64,000 bases of DNA from Luteimonas sp. S4-F44 (GTDB lineage: Bacteria; Pseudomonadota; Gammaproteobacteria; Xanthomonadales; Xanthomonadaceae). The first letter of the stretch is position 1. Every line of letters begins with the position of its first letter. Positions 8,531 to 18,112 of this stretch are shown piece by piece. The position numbers and the translations under genes were made by a program. Location: positions 434,001-498,000 of the forward strand of contig NZ_CP093340.1 of assembly GCF_022637415.1 (NCBI RefSeq), read 5' to 3'. The notes beneath the pieces were generated by a model. The model was given only the letters and a program-made list of their open reading frames with translations, made no database searches and was not told the origin of the DNA.

Positions 8531-11374
8531 ATGAACCTTCGCACCTCCGCGATCCGCAAGGGCCTGCTGCCCGCCGCGATCGTGTTCGCGCTCGCGCCCG
8601 CCGCTGCCAGCGCGCAGAACCAGACGCAGGGCACCACTGAACTGGACCGTATTCAGGTCACGGGTTCACGCATCCGTAAGGTCGACGTCGAGAACGCACA
8701 GCCGATCCAGACCATCTCGCGTACCAATATCGAGAATCAGGGCTTCCAGTCCGTCGGCGACATTCTGCAGAACATCGCTGCCACGGGTAGCCCTTCATTG
8801 AGCCGCTCCAACCCGCTGGCGTCCGGTGAAAGCCCGGGCGGTACGTTCGTCGATCTGCGCAATCTGGGCCCCGAGCGTACGCTCGTGCTGCTCAATGGTC
8901 GTCGCCTCGGCGTCAACAATGACGGCCTCCAGGATCTGGCCACCATTCCCTCGTCGATGGTGGAACGCATCGAAGTGCTGAAGGATGGCGCCTCGTCGCT
9001 TTACGGCTCCGACGCAGTTGCAGGCGTGATCAACGTCATCACCCGTCGCAACTTCGATGGTGCCGAAGCAAACGCCTACTACGGTCAGTACGGCGAAGGC
9101 GATGGTGCTGTCCAGTCGTTCGACTTCACCATCGGTTCGCAGGGCGAGCGTAGCTCCATCGTCTTCGGTGCGCAGTACGACAAAGAAGATCCCGTCTTCG
9201 CGAAGGATCGTCCTTTCTCGCGCTTCTCCTATCCGGGCCAGGACGAGTCCAACAACTACACGACCGTCGGCGCGATCGGCAACATCCGTAATCCGAACGG
9301 TCCCGGCTGGCTCGTGCTGCGCGACGGCGGAGATCCGACCAATCTGGCCGATTACCGCCCGCAGGTGAATCCGGGTGACGGCGTCATCGGCGATACGAGC
9401 AATGCCGCCGAGCAGATGATGGTCAAGACCGGCATGGAGCGCACGTCGATCTTCACCAGTGCCGACTTCGACCTGACCGACAAGCTCCGTTTGGTCACCG
9501 ATGCGAGCTTCAACCGTCGCGAGACGAGTGTGCAGGTTGCAGGCTACCCGTTGCAGAGCGGTGCGGTCGATGTGCAGACCCCGATCAGCGCCGACAGCTA
9601 CTTCAATCCGACGGGTGCGACGCTCGATTTCCGGCGCCGTGGCTGGGAAGTGCCGCGCACCACCGACCGCCGTCTCGACACGTACCGCTTCAGCGCCGCG
9701 CTTGAAGGCTCGTTCGAGGTCGGCGAGAAGTTCTTCGACTGGGATGCGGGTTACCTGTTCACCCGTGGCGACTCCACCATTCGTGGCCGCGGAGACTTCA
9801 ACAAGCTTGCCGTGCGTCAGGCGGTCGGCCCGTCGTTCCTCAACGATGCTGGTGTCGTCCAATGCGGTACTCCTGATGCACCGATTGCGCTGGCGGACTG
9901 CACGCCGTGGAGCCCGGTTCTCAGCGAAGGGCCCTACTCGCTGGCCAATCCGGACATCCAGCGTCGATTCTTCCTGATGGAGAACGCGACGTCGGAGACG
10001 ACGACCCATAACTACTTCGCCAACGTCAGCGGCTCGATCGTGACGATGCCCGCCGGTGAACTCAGTTTTGCCGCTGGCCTGGAGAACCGTCGCGTCAAGG
10101 GACGTTACTCGCCAGACGCCTTCGCGCAGACAGGTAACTCGACCAACCTCGCCGCACAGGAAACCTCCGGCGGGTACAGCGTCAACGAAGCGTACCTCGA
10201 GCTCGACATTCCGCTGCTGGCGGACGTGCCTGGTGCGCAGGAACTGGCGCTCAATGTCGCGAGCCGCTACTCGGACTATGACGTTTTCGGCGACACGACC
10301 AACAGCAAGGCGAGCTTCCGCTGGAGGCCGATCGACGACTTGTTGGTGCGGGGTACCTGGGCGGAGGGTTTCCGTGCGCCGGCGGTGTCCGACTTGTATG
10401 GCGGCGTTGGTCAGACCTTCGATCGCTACGTCGATCCTTGCGACACCGTGGCCGGTGCCGCCGCCAACAATCCGGAAGTTTTCGCCCGCTGCGCCGCCGA
10501 CATCGCCAACTACGAAGGCTATCGTCAGCGCGGACAAGGCGGTACGGTCGCCTACGGCGGCCAGACCGGTACGCCGTTCCTCAGTGGCTCCAATCCCGAT
10601 CTGACCCCTGAAACCTCAGTCAGCCGTTCGCTCGGCCTGGTGTACAGCCCGCAGTATGTGAACGGTCTGGGTGTTTCGCTCGACTGGTGGAAGACCAAGA
10701 TCGACAACGTCGTGACTGCGTTCACGGCGTCGGGCATCCTGGCCGACTGCTATATCTACGACATCAGCTCGCAGTGCGACTATTTCACTCGTGACGAAAC
10801 CACGGGCACTGTCGACAACCTGACGCGAATTGGCCGTAATGCGGGTTACTGGGAGATCGAAGGCTACGATCTCGAGGTCAACTACGCGCTGCCCGAGACT
10901 GCGTTCGGTAACTTCGGTGTGAACTGGGCGACGACCTACTACAGCAACTTCGAGATCAAGTCCGACAGCACCGACAACACGACGCCGCAGCCACAGGTCG
11001 GCTTCGGAGGGTCGTTCCGCATCCGCTCCGTGGCATCGTTGAACTGGGACTACGGTGATTTCGGGGCGACCTGGACTGCGCGTTACTTCTCGGGCGTCAA
11101 GGAGGAGTGCTATTTCGATGTGCCGTGCAATCTGCCCGACTACATCGATCAGGACGACAACGCGATTCCGCAGAACAAGACCGGTTCCAACACGTTCAAC
11201 GACGTTCAGATCCGCTGGAAGGCGCCGTGGAACGCGACGGTGTCCATCGGTGTGAACAACGTGTTCGATCGCGTCGGTCCTTTGATGTACACGCAGCCGA
11301 GCAGTGGCTTCTCCTACCAGGGCAGCTTCGATATCGGCCGCTTCACGTACATGAAGTACCAGCAGCGCTTCTGA
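8531..11374 (+). CDS. TonB-dependent outer-membrane receptor
   Basis: A 947-residue siderophore- or nutrient-type receptor. The signal peptide ends at about AAASA/QN. A TonB-box-like TELDRIQVTGSRI follows, then a plug domain (residues about 45-165, with DLRNLGPERTLVLLNGRRL and ERIEVLKDGASSLYGSDA) and a 22-strand barrel ending in aromatic KYQQRF. The plug and barrel motifs resemble the large xanthomonad receptors used for plant or polymer breakdown products; the actual substrate is unknown. ATG 8531 follows a GGAGAGAGAATTTTG leader; a TTG one codon earlier is less likely. A strong terminator follows. A perfect CRP/Clp site sits upstream. Confidence 0.95.
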   Translation: MNLRTSAIRKGLLPAAIVFALAPAAASAQNQTQGTTELDRIQVTGSRIRKVDVENAQPIQTISRTNIENQGFQSVGDILQNIAATGSPSLSRSNPLASGESPGGTFVDLRNLGPERTLVLLNGRRLGVNNDGLQDLATIPSSMVERIEVLKDGASSLYGSDAVAGVINVITRRNFDGAEANAYYGQYGEGDGAVQSFDFTIGSQGERSSIVFGAQYDKEDPVFAKDRPFSRFSYPGQDESNNYTTVGAIGNIRNPNGPGWLVLRDGGDPTNLADYRPQVNPGDGVIGDTSNAAEQMMVKTGMERTSIFTSADFDLTDKLRLVTDASFNRRETSVQVAGYPLQSGAVDVQTPISADSYFNPTGATLDFRRRGWEVPRTTDRRLDTYRFSAALEGSFEVGEKFFDWDAGYLFTRGDSTIRGRGDFNKLAVRQAVGPSFLNDAGVVQCGTPDAPIALADCTPWSPVLSEGPYSLANPDIQRRFFLMENATSETTTHNYFANVSGSIVTMPAGELSFAAGLENRRVKGRYSPDAFAQTGNSTNLAAQETSGGYSVNEAYLELDIPLLADVPGAQELALNVASRYSDYDVFGDTTNSKASFRWRPIDDLLVRGTWAEGFRAPAVSDLYGGVGQTFDRYVDPCDTVAGAAANNPEVFARCAADIANYEGYRQRGQGGTVAYGGQTGTPFLSGSNPDLTPETSVSRSLGLVYSPQYVNGLGVSLDWWKTKIDNVVTAFTASGILADCYIYDISSQCDYFTRDETTGTVDNLTRIGRNAGYWEIEGYDLEVNYALPETAFGNFGVNWATTYYSNFEIKSDSTDNTTPQPQVGFGGSFRIRSVASLNWDYGDFGATWTARYFSGVKEECYFDVPCNLPDYIDQDDNAIPQNKTGSNTFNDVQIRWKAPWNATVSIGVNNVFDRVGPLMYTQPSSGFSYQGSFDIGRFTYMKYQQRF

Positions 11375-11400
11375 TCGATCGAAGCAACGCACGTGGCAAG

Positions 11401-11432
11401 ACTACGGCCCCGAAAGGGGCCGTAGTTCTTTG
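11401..11432 (+). terminator. intrinsic terminator of the TonB-dependent receptor
   Basis: ACTACGGCCCC pairs with GGGGCCGTAGT around a GAAA loop (11401-11426), followed by TCTTTG. It lies 26 bp after the receptor stop. Confidence 0.9.
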
Positions 11433-11544
11433 TAGCGAAGGCATTGGTCGTGCGGCTCGCCGCCCAGGAGCTAGGCGGGCGGGGGTCGCATGAAAGCGAG
11501 GTGCTCTTACGCGGGCCGATCGCGGGCCGCCCAAGGGCACTCCA

Positions 11545-12660
11545 TCAGGGCACCGCGGACGCCCGGGCCGTGTCGAGTGCCCACGCACGCCAATCCTCCA
11601 CCCGCTCGAGCATACCGACGCGCGCCAGATAGTCTTCGCGCAGCGGCAGGTCGCCCGCGAGCGAGGTCGCGACGTGCACCGCGCCGACGATCCAGAAGCC
11701 GCGCGTGCCAGCAAGGGCGGGGTCGCGCTGGAATGCAACGGCCTCGATGATCGGCATCGGCAGGCCCCACAGGCCCAGCAGGTAGGCGCCGGCTTCGATG
11801 TGGCCGGGGGCATCGAATGGGGTGTCGTCGTCTGTCGCCACTGCGTCCGGACGGGCATCGCGGACGCCGGGCAGCAGCAGGCCGATGTCGGCCAGCAGCG
11901 CGGCAGTCGCGCCGAGTTCGGCGCTGGCATCGGGCAGCAGCCGGCGGGCGAGCTGCGAGGCGTGCAAGGCGCGCTGCTGCAGCGCGTGGCGGTCGACGTC
12001 GATGCGCCCGTGCTGCGCGAAGACCTCGCTGGCGAGCACCAGGTCGCGCATCGTCGACAGCCCCAGGCGTGTCACCGCGGTCCGCAAGTCGGCGACCGTC
12101 CGCCCGGCCGCGTAGTAGGCCGAGTTGCATAGCTGCAACACCTTGGCGGCAATCGCCGGATCACGGCCGATCAGGCGGGCGATGTCGGCCGCGCCGGCGG
12201 CATCCTCCGCCTCCAGGGCATGGGTCAGCGCCAGATAGGTCTGCGGCGGTGGCGGCAGCCGTTCGATGCGGCCGATGCACGTGCGCAGGGCCGGGTCGTC
12301 GAGCAGGTCACGCAGTTCCTGGAGGCTGCCGATGGCCTCGAGCAACTGGGCGTCGTCGACCGGAAGGGGCAGGAAGCGGTGGGCGAGCGAGAGCAGGCGG
12401 GCCGCCGGCTGGGCGCCGATCAGCGCGATGCGCGAGGTCTCGGGTCGCAGCGTCCGGATCTGGCCGAGCAGCATGGCCGCGGACATGTCCGGCAGTGTGG
12501 GTGCCACGACAACAACGTCCTGCGGCGATTCGGCGGCAAGGGCCATCGCAGCGCCACCGTCTTCGACATGCGCGATGTCCCAGCGCGCGTCCATGCTGCC
12601 CGCCAGTTCGAGCCATCCGGCGGGCAGGCCGTCGCTGCCCCCCACGAACAGAATGCGCAC
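11545..12660 (-). CDS. HDOD-domain protein with a degenerate receiver domain
   Basis: A 371-residue cytoplasmic signalling protein. Residues 1-115 fold like a response-regulator receiver (MRILFVGGSDG, then VVVVAPTLPDM), but the phospho-acceptor aspartate is replaced by alanine at about residue 53, so phosphorylation is unlikely. Residues about 130-330 are an HDOD domain (LARLIGRDPAIAAKVLQLCN-type helices, AVTRLGLSTMRDLV, TAALLADIGLLLP). HDOD proteins act in signalling or c-di-GMP-linked networks without the HD catalytic residues. A good GGGGAGAGG box precedes the ATG. It lies 108 bp downstream of ppa on the same strand. Confidence 0.85.
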   Translation of the reverse strand: MRILFVGGSDGLPAGWLELAGSMDARWDIAHVEDGGAAMALAAESPQDVVVVAPTLPDMSAAMLLGQIRTLRPETSRIALIGAQPAARLLSLAHRFLPLPVDDAQLLEAIGSLQELRDLLDDPALRTCIGRIERLPPPPQTYLALTHALEAEDAAGAADIARLIGRDPAIAAKVLQLCNSAYYAAGRTVADLRTAVTRLGLSTMRDLVLASEVFAQHGRIDVDRHALQQRALHASQLARRLLPDASAELGATAALLADIGLLLPGVRDARPDAVATDDDTPFDAPGHIEAGAYLLGLWGLPMPIIEAVAFQRDPALAGTRGFWIVGAVHVATSLAGDLPLREDYLARVGMLERVEDWRAWALDTARASAVP

Positions 12661-12768
12661 GTGTGCCTCTCCCCCTGCGGGATGCTGCGCGGGCGCAGCG
12701 TCGGTGCGCCGGTGCGCCTCGAGTGCGCGCCGGGCGGGCGCCGGCGCTCGCCCGGCGCCGGATGCGGA

Positions 12769-13302
12769 TCAACCCGCCTGCTTGTAGGCCTCGATCGCGT
12801 CGACCAGGATCTGCTTGGCCTCGGCGGCATCGCCCCAGCCTTCGACCTTGACCCACTTGCCCTTCTCGAGATCCTTGTAGTGCTCGAAGAAGTGGCCGAT
12901 GCGCTCGAGCCAGTGCGTGGACACCTTGTCGAGATCATCGACGTGGGCATAGCCGGCGAAGATTTTCTCGACCGGAACGGCGAGGATCTTCTCGTCGCTG
13001 CCGGCCTCGTCGCTCATCTTCAGCACGCCGACCGGGCGGCAACGGATCACCGAGCCGGGCACCAGCGGCAGCGGCAGCACGACGAGCACGTCGGCCGGGT
13101 CGCCGTCGCCGCAGACGGTCGAGGGCACGTAGCCGTAGTTGCACGGATAGCGCATCGGCGTGGACAGGATGCGGTCGACGAAGATCGCGCCGCTCTCCTT
13201 GTCGACCTCGTACTTGACCGGCTCGGCGTCCTTCGGGATCTCGATGATGACGTTGATTTCGTGCGGCGGGTTCTTGCCGGTGGAGACGGAATCCAGGCCC
13301 AT
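12769..13302 (-). CDS. ppa: soluble inorganic pyrophosphatase (family I)
   Basis: It hydrolyses PPi to two phosphates in the cytoplasm. The 177-residue protein has the type I active site: KYEVDKESGAIFVDR, PCNYGYVP and the signature GDGDPADVLVV, with the extra metal-binding KMSDEAGSDEKI region. Start MGLDSVSTGK at 13302 was chosen over an in-frame ATG 36 bp upstream because known homologues begin there. A membrane-bound pyrophosphatase (hppA) is encoded 2.7 kb away, so the cell has both PPi-disposing enzymes from the same neighbourhood. Confidence 0.97.
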   Translation of the reverse strand: MGLDSVSTGKNPPHEINVIIEIPKDAEPVKYEVDKESGAIFVDRILSTPMRYPCNYGYVPSTVCGDGDPADVLVVLPLPLVPGSVIRCRPVGVLKMSDEAGSDEKILAVPVEKIFAGYAHVDDLDKVSTHWLERIGHFFEHYKDLEKGKWVKVEGWGDAAEAKQILVDAIEAYKQAG

Positions 13303-13491
13303 GCTGCTGCGGTTCCAGTGCGGAAAGTGGGCCGTCATTCTACGCGCAAGGCATGTTGCGGCGCAGCGCGCCTTGTCGGGCCGTTTCGCCTGAAACCGTC
13401 ATGGCCGGGGCCAGCCTCGGGTACGCCCTAGTATGGTCGTCCCATACGCTGGCGTACATATGGCCGTCACTCTTCTCGTGCAGGGCCCGTC

Positions 13492-15057
13492 ATGACCACG
13501 CTCGACTCGCTGTCGCCCACGTCTGTTCCGTCCGCAAGCACCCAGGGCTACTGGGACAATCCGCTCGATCCCAACCCTCGCGAGCATGAGGGGCCGGCCG
13601 ACGGCATCGATCTCAGCCAGCCGATCAAGGGCCTGGCAGACGACGGTCCACAGGTGACCGTGAGCGAGGGGATGCGGCGCGCGGCCGAGGGCGCGGTGGA
13701 GATCGACGGCACGGCCAGCAATCCGAGCCAGCGCACCACGGGCAGTACGCCGGACGGCAAGCCGATCCAGATCGATCCGCTGCACAAGGATGGGCAGGTG
13801 GAGATCGCCCGCGAACGCACCGTCGCCCAGGGCTATGTCAGCCGCGACCAGGTCGTGTTCACCACCGGCAGTGGCGACGACGATGTCGGTGTCAGCCAAC
13901 GCGACGACGGCACGCTCGATGTCTCCGTCAACGGCGAGAGCTACGAAGTGCGATTGGGCGAGGGCCAGGAGCTGACGCTGCGCACCGGCGAGGGCAATGA
14001 CACGATCAAGGTCGCCCCGAATGTCGACGTCAACATCGTCGTCGACGCCGGCCAGGGCGACAACGATGTGCTTGTCGAAGGCAACGGCGACAACCGCATC
14101 GCCAGCGGCGACGGTGACGACCTGATCCGGGTGACCGGCAGTGGCCGCAACGATATCCACACCACCGGCGGCACCAACGAGATCCATGGCGGCAGCGGCG
14201 TCAATGTGATCTATGGCGGCGACGGCAGCGACACCATCCATGCCGGCTCGGGCACCAACTACATCGAGGGCGGCCGCGGCGATGACGTCATCCACGGCGG
14301 CGGCGAGTTCGACATCATCTCCGCCGGGCGCGGCGACGATACGGTCCACGTCGGCGAGGGGCGCACCACGGTGTACGCCGGCGAGGGGCAGGACACGATC
14401 GAGGGCGCCCATGCGCAGACGACCGTGTATGCCGAGGTCTCGGATCTGGTCAATGCCGCGACCGGCGCCAAGCCGACCGTGGTCAATGTCGAGATCGACA
14501 ACAGCGTCGGCGACCGCGGCATCGCAGTGAAGGGCTCGGACGCCTTTGTGCAGCGCATGCAGTCGGAACTGGACTTCCTGCGCGCCTCGCCCAACGGCCA
14601 GCAGATGCTCGCCGAATTCGACAAGGCGGCCGAGGCCAAGGGCAACAGCGTGACGATCCAGGAGCTCGCGAACGAGGACAACGGCTACGCCCAGACCTTC
14701 AGCAACGACGCCGACATCATCAACGGGCGTCCGGGCGCCGGCGGCGATGTGACCATCAGCTACAACCCGTCCTTCCACATGGACGCCTTCCCGGCGCCGT
14801 CGGTGGTCCTCTATCACGAGATGTCGCATGCCTATAACGGCGTCAACGGCACCTTCCTGACGGGCACCTATCGCGGCGAGGGTCCCGACAGCGGCCAGGT
14901 GCCCAATGCCGAACGGCAGGCCGTGGGCCTGGAGACCAGTGCCCAGCCTTACGACTTCGACGGTACCGGTCCGCTCACCCACAACCCGATCCATCTGACC
15001 GAGAACGGCATCCGCCGCGAACTGGGCCTGCCGGATCGGCCGAGCTACGCGCTCTGA
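13492..15057 (+). CDS. M91-type zinc metallopeptidase with RTX-like repeats
   Basis: A 521-residue protein without a signal peptide. Residues 1-115 are Pro/Gly-rich and unlike any domain I recognise. Residues about 125-310 are glycine/aspartate-rich nonapeptide-like repeats (TGEGNDTIKV, SGDGDDLIRV, YGGDGSDTIH, GGRGDDVIHGG, AGRGDDTVHV), as in calcium-binding RTX beta-rolls. Residues about 345-521 match the effector-type M91 peptidases: HEMSHAYNGVNG (His442, Glu443, His446), a downstream NAERQAVGLE glutamate and the terminal TENGIRRELGLPDRPSY. M91 members known to me (XopG, HopH1, NleD) are type III effectors. The RTX block suggests secretion or Ca2+-dependent folding instead; no transporter is nearby. 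Followed by two hairpins. Confidence 0.85.
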   Translation: MTTLDSLSPTSVPSASTQGYWDNPLDPNPREHEGPADGIDLSQPIKGLADDGPQVTVSEGMRRAAEGAVEIDGTASNPSQRTTGSTPDGKPIQIDPLHKDGQVEIARERTVAQGYVSRDQVVFTTGSGDDDVGVSQRDDGTLDVSVNGESYEVRLGEGQELTLRTGEGNDTIKVAPNVDVNIVVDAGQGDNDVLVEGNGDNRIASGDGDDLIRVTGSGRNDIHTTGGTNEIHGGSGVNVIYGGDGSDTIHAGSGTNYIEGGRGDDVIHGGGEFDIISAGRGDDTVHVGEGRTTVYAGEGQDTIEGAHAQTTVYAEVSDLVNAATGAKPTVVNVEIDNSVGDRGIAVKGSDAFVQRMQSELDFLRASPNGQQMLAEFDKAAEAKGNSVTIQELANEDNGYAQTFSNDADIINGRPGAGGDVTISYNPSFHMDAFPAPSVVLYHEMSHAYNGVNGTFLTGTYRGEGPDSGQVPNAERQAVGLETSAQPYDFDGTGPLTHNPIHLTENGIRRELGLPDRPSYAL

Positions 15058-15060
15058 GCA

Positions 15061-15120
15061 ACCGCGCCGCGATGCGGCGCGGTGATGTCGGCACGGAAGG
15101 CGGCGCATGCGCCGCCTTCC
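15061..15120 (+). terminator. two tandem perfect hairpins after the M91 gene
   Basis: The first, ACCGCGCCGC/GCGGCGCGGT (15061-15083), and the second, a 26-bp perfect palindrome of 13-bp arms starting GGAAGGCGGCGCA (15095-15120), directly follow the stop codon. Neither has a U-tract. Together they probably end or stabilise the M91 transcript and separate it from the next gene. Confidence 0.6.
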
Positions 15121-15300
15121 GCGTGAGAACGAGGGCGCCGCGGCGCGGGTGAGGCCGCGCGCGGCGTGCGCGCCCCGCTCACGGCGTCCGCCGCATGCTG
15201 GTGCCTGCCCCGCACATCGTGCGCCGCGCACGGCCTGCGGCGCTGCCGGCACCCTTGCGTGCACGGGGTCCGATGCCGCTTCCCGAGAACGAGGTCTTCC

Positions 15301-15843
15301 ATGACGCCGACCGATACTGCCCGCGCCCATGTCGACGCCGACGGCGTCACGCTCGAAGCCGTGTTTGCTGTGACGACGCGCGGTGCGCTCGAGGTTCGCT
15401 ATCGGCTGCGCAATGCTGGTAGCGTCGCGCTCGCGGTGTTCGACCGGGGCGACCGCCATGCGGTGCTGACCGGGCGCCAGAAGCAGGGCGCGGCCGGCAT
15501 GCCCTACCTGCGCGAAGAAGGCGACGGGCGGGTCACGCTCTCGCACATCGCGCAGTCGCTGCCCACGCCGGCACCGACCGTGCCGCCTACGCCGCTGGTC
15601 CGTCGTGTCGAGCCGGGCGGTGACCTGGCCGGCGAGTTCGCCTTCTCGCAGTGGCTGGGCGATGCGCCGGACGCGGTGCGCTGGTGTCTCGGGGTCGCCC
15701 CGGCCGACGCCGCCCGGTTGCTCGCGCCTGAGCCGGGCGACGACGGCGAGGTGTGGCGTGCCGATTTCTCGTTCGCCGATGCCCAGCGCCTGCTGTGCAC
15801 GCCGTGGTTCGATCTCGCGCAGGGTGTGTTCCTGCGCGATTGA
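15301..15843 (+). CDS. hypothetical protein, 180 residues
   Basis: I do not recognise this protein. The start at 15301 follows a GAACGAGG box; the open frame extends 135 bp upstream, but that part is low-complexity Arg/Cys and not protein-like. The visible sequence is soluble, with a beta-rich N-terminal half (VTLEAVFAVTTRGALEVRYR, VALAVFDRGDRHAVL) and a Pro-rich centre (PTPAPTVPPTPLVRR), and no signal peptide or membrane segment. It lies on the same strand 240 bp after the M91 peptidase but is separated from it by two hairpins, so a functional link is not supported. Confidence 0.7.
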   Translation: MTPTDTARAHVDADGVTLEAVFAVTTRGALEVRYRLRNAGSVALAVFDRGDRHAVLTGRQKQGAAGMPYLREEGDGRVTLSHIAQSLPTPAPTVPPTPLVRRVEPGGDLAGEFAFSQWLGDAPDAVRWCLGVAPADAARLLAPEPGDDGEVWRADFSFADAQRLLCTPWFDLAQGVFLRD

Positions 15844-15958
15844 CTGCGGTCCAGGCCGGTCGCACGTGGCGCGCCGCGGCAGGCGCTGCGCCGGACGCGA
15901 TGCAGCGACAGCGCCGTCTCGTTGATACATCGACGGCCGCGTCGACGCGCCGTTCTGC

Positions 15959-18010
15959 CTACAGCAACGGCACCAGCAACAGCGCGACGATATTGATGAT
16001 CTTGATCAGCGGGTTGATTGCCGGACCGGCGGTGTCCTTGTAGGGATCGCCGACGGTGTCGCCGGTCACCGCGGCCTTGTGGGCTTCGCTGCCCTTGCCG
16101 CCGAAGTGACCATCCTCAATGTACTTCTTGGCGTTATCCCAGGCGCCGCCGCCGGTGGTCATCGAGATCGCGACGAACAGGCCGGTGACGATCGTGCCGA
16201 TCAACAGGCCGCCGAGCGCGCGGATGCCCGCGCCGGGGCCCATCAGCACATTCATGCCCAATGCGACGACGACGGGCACCAACACCGGCAGCAGGGACGG
16301 GACGATCATTTCCTTGATCGCCGAGCGGGTGAGCATGTCGACCGCGCGGTCGTACTGCGGCTTGCCGGTACCGGCCATGATCCCGGGGATCTCGCGGAAC
16401 TGGCGGCGCACTTCCTCCACGACCGCGCCGGCCGCGCGGCCGACCGCCTCCATCGCCATCGCGCCGAACAGGTAGGGGATCAGGCCACCGATGAACAGGC
16501 CGATGATCACCGCCGGGTCGGCGAGGTCGAAGCGGAACTCGACACCCGGGTACCTCGCCTCGAGGTTGTGGGTGAAGTCGGCGAACAGCACCAGGGCCGC
16601 CAGCGCCGCCGAGCCGATCGCATAACCCTTGGTCACCGCCTTGGTGGTGTTGCCGACCGCGTCGAGGGGATCGGTGATCTCGCGCACCTCCGGCGGCAGC
16701 TCGGCCATCTCGGCGATGCCGCCCGCGTTGTCGGTGATCGGGCCATAGGCGTCGAGCGCGACGATCATGCCGGCCATCGACAGCATCGCAGTCGCCGCGA
16801 TCGCGATGCCGTAGAGCCCGGCGAACGAATAGCAGGCCCAGATCGCGAAGCAGACCGCAACCACCGGCAGCGCGGTCGACTTCATCGACACCCCGAGCCC
16901 GGCGATGATGTTGGTGCCGTGGCCCGTCGTCGACGCCTGCGCGATGTGCTGGACCGGCCCGTACTGGGTGCCGGTGTAGTACTCGGTGATCCAGACGATC
17001 GCGCCGGTGAGCAGCAGCCCGATCAGCGCGCACCAGTAGAGGTTGCCGGCGCCGTGGGCGTTGTCGGCCATCAACTGCGTGGTGATCGGCCAGAACAGTA
17101 CCGCGGCGATGACGCCCGAGACGATCACGCCCTTGTACAGCGCGCCCATGATCGAGCCGCCCGACTGCACGCGGACGAAGAACGTGCCGACGATCGAGGC
17201 CAGGATCGACGCACCGCCGAGCACCAGCGGATAGAGCACGCCATTGGCGCCGACTTGGTTGGCCATCAGATGGCCCAGCAGCATTGTCGCGATCACCGTG
17301 ACCGCGTAGGTTTCGAACAGGTCGGCGGCCATGCCGGCGCAGTCGCCGACGTTGTCGCCGACGTTGTCGGCGATCACCGCCGGGTTGCGCGGGTCGTCCT
17401 CGGGAATGCCGGCCTCGACCTTGCCGACGAGGTCCGCGCCGACATCCGCGCCCTTGGTGAAGATGCCGCCGCCCAGACGCGCGAAGATCGAGATCAGCGA
17501 ACTGCCGAAGGCCAAGCCGATCAGTGCGTGCAGGGCGGGCTCGCCGGCAATGCCGAAATGCGGCAACAGCATCCAGTAACCGGCGACACCCAACAGGCCC
17601 AGGCCCACCACCAGCATGCCGGTGATCGCGCCACCCCGAAATGCAACGTCCATCGCCGGCCCGATGCCGCGCCTGGCGGCCTCGGCCGTGCGCACGTTGG
17701 CGCGGACGGAGACGTTCATGCCGATATAGCCCGCCGCACCCGACAGCACCGCGCCCAGCAGGAAGCCCAAGCCGGTCGACCAGCCCAGGAACAGACCGAT
17801 CAGCACGAACAGCACCACGCCGGCGATCGAGATGGTCAGATACTGGCGATTGAGGTAGGCGCGCGCGCCTTCCTGGATCGCGCCGGCGATCTGCTGCATC
17901 CGTTCGTTGCCGGCCGGTTGCCGGTTGATCCAGCCGGCGGAGACCACGCCGTAGAGAATCGCGATGGCGGCGCAGCCCAGCGCCAGCCACAAACCGTATT
18001 GCTCGAGCAT
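15959..18010 (-). CDS. hppA: proton-translocating membrane pyrophosphatase, K+-independent type
   Basis: An integral membrane pump of 683 residues and about 16 helices that couples PPi hydrolysis to H+ export. Conserved acidic motifs are present: [39 protein letters not shown] and the C-terminal [19 protein letters not shown]. The segment [17 protein letters not shown] carries Lys at the position where K+-dependent enzymes have Ala, which by established family rules indicates a K+-independent proton pump. The reading starts [11 protein letters not shown] at 18010. It is downstream of an ABC ATPase on the same strand with a 102-bp gap, so it probably has its own promoter. Confidence 0.97.
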   Translation of the reverse strand: MLEQYGLWLALGCAAIAILYGVVSAGWINRQPAGNERMQQIAGAIQEGARAYLNRQYLTISIAGVVLFVLIGLFLGWSTGLGFLLGAVLSGAAGYIGMNVSVRANVRTAEAARRGIGPAMDVAFRGGAITGMLVVGLGLLGVAGYWMLLPHFGIAGEPALHALIGLAFGSSLISIFARLGGGIFTKGADVGADLVGKVEAGIPEDDPRNPAVIADNVGDNVGDCAGMAADLFETYAVTVIATMLLGHLMANQVGANGVLYPLVLGGASILASIVGTFFVRVQSGGSIMGALYKGVIVSGVIAAVLFWPITTQLMADNAHGAGNLYWCALIGLLLTGAIVWITEYYTGTQYGPVQHIAQASTTGHGTNIIAGLGVSMKSTALPVVAVCFAIWACYSFAGLYGIAIAATAMLSMAGMIVALDAYGPITDNAGGIAEMAELPPEVREITDPLDAVGNTTKAVTKGYAIGSAALAALVLFADFTHNLEARYPGVEFRFDLADPAVIIGLFIGGLIPYLFGAMAMEAVGRAAGAVVEEVRRQFREIPGIMAGTGKPQYDRAVDMLTRSAIKEMIVPSLLPVLVPVVVALGMNVLMGPGAGIRALGGLLIGTIVTGLFVAISMTTGGGAWDNAKKYIEDGHFGGKGSEAHKAAVTGDTVGDPYKDTAGPAINPLIKIINIVALLLVPLL

Positions 18011-18112
18011 GGACCCCCTCCCGAAAGTGGTGATGCCAGACGAAACAGCGGTGGTGCGGGCCGACTATCGCACAGCGCAGGCGCCGAGGGCATGCCGCGC
18101 CGCCGCGAGCGC

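Noticed and set aside
12729..12756. Terminator between ppa and the HDOD gene
   Set aside because: A GC-rich inverted repeat (CCGGGCG/CGCCCGG) exists, but it has a large alternate-pairing loop and no U-tract, so I could not support a call.
15301..15843. Inhibitor or immunity partner of the M91 peptidase
   Set aside because: The gene is separated by two hairpins and its own leader, and no inhibitor-like motif was seen; the idea rests only on proximity.
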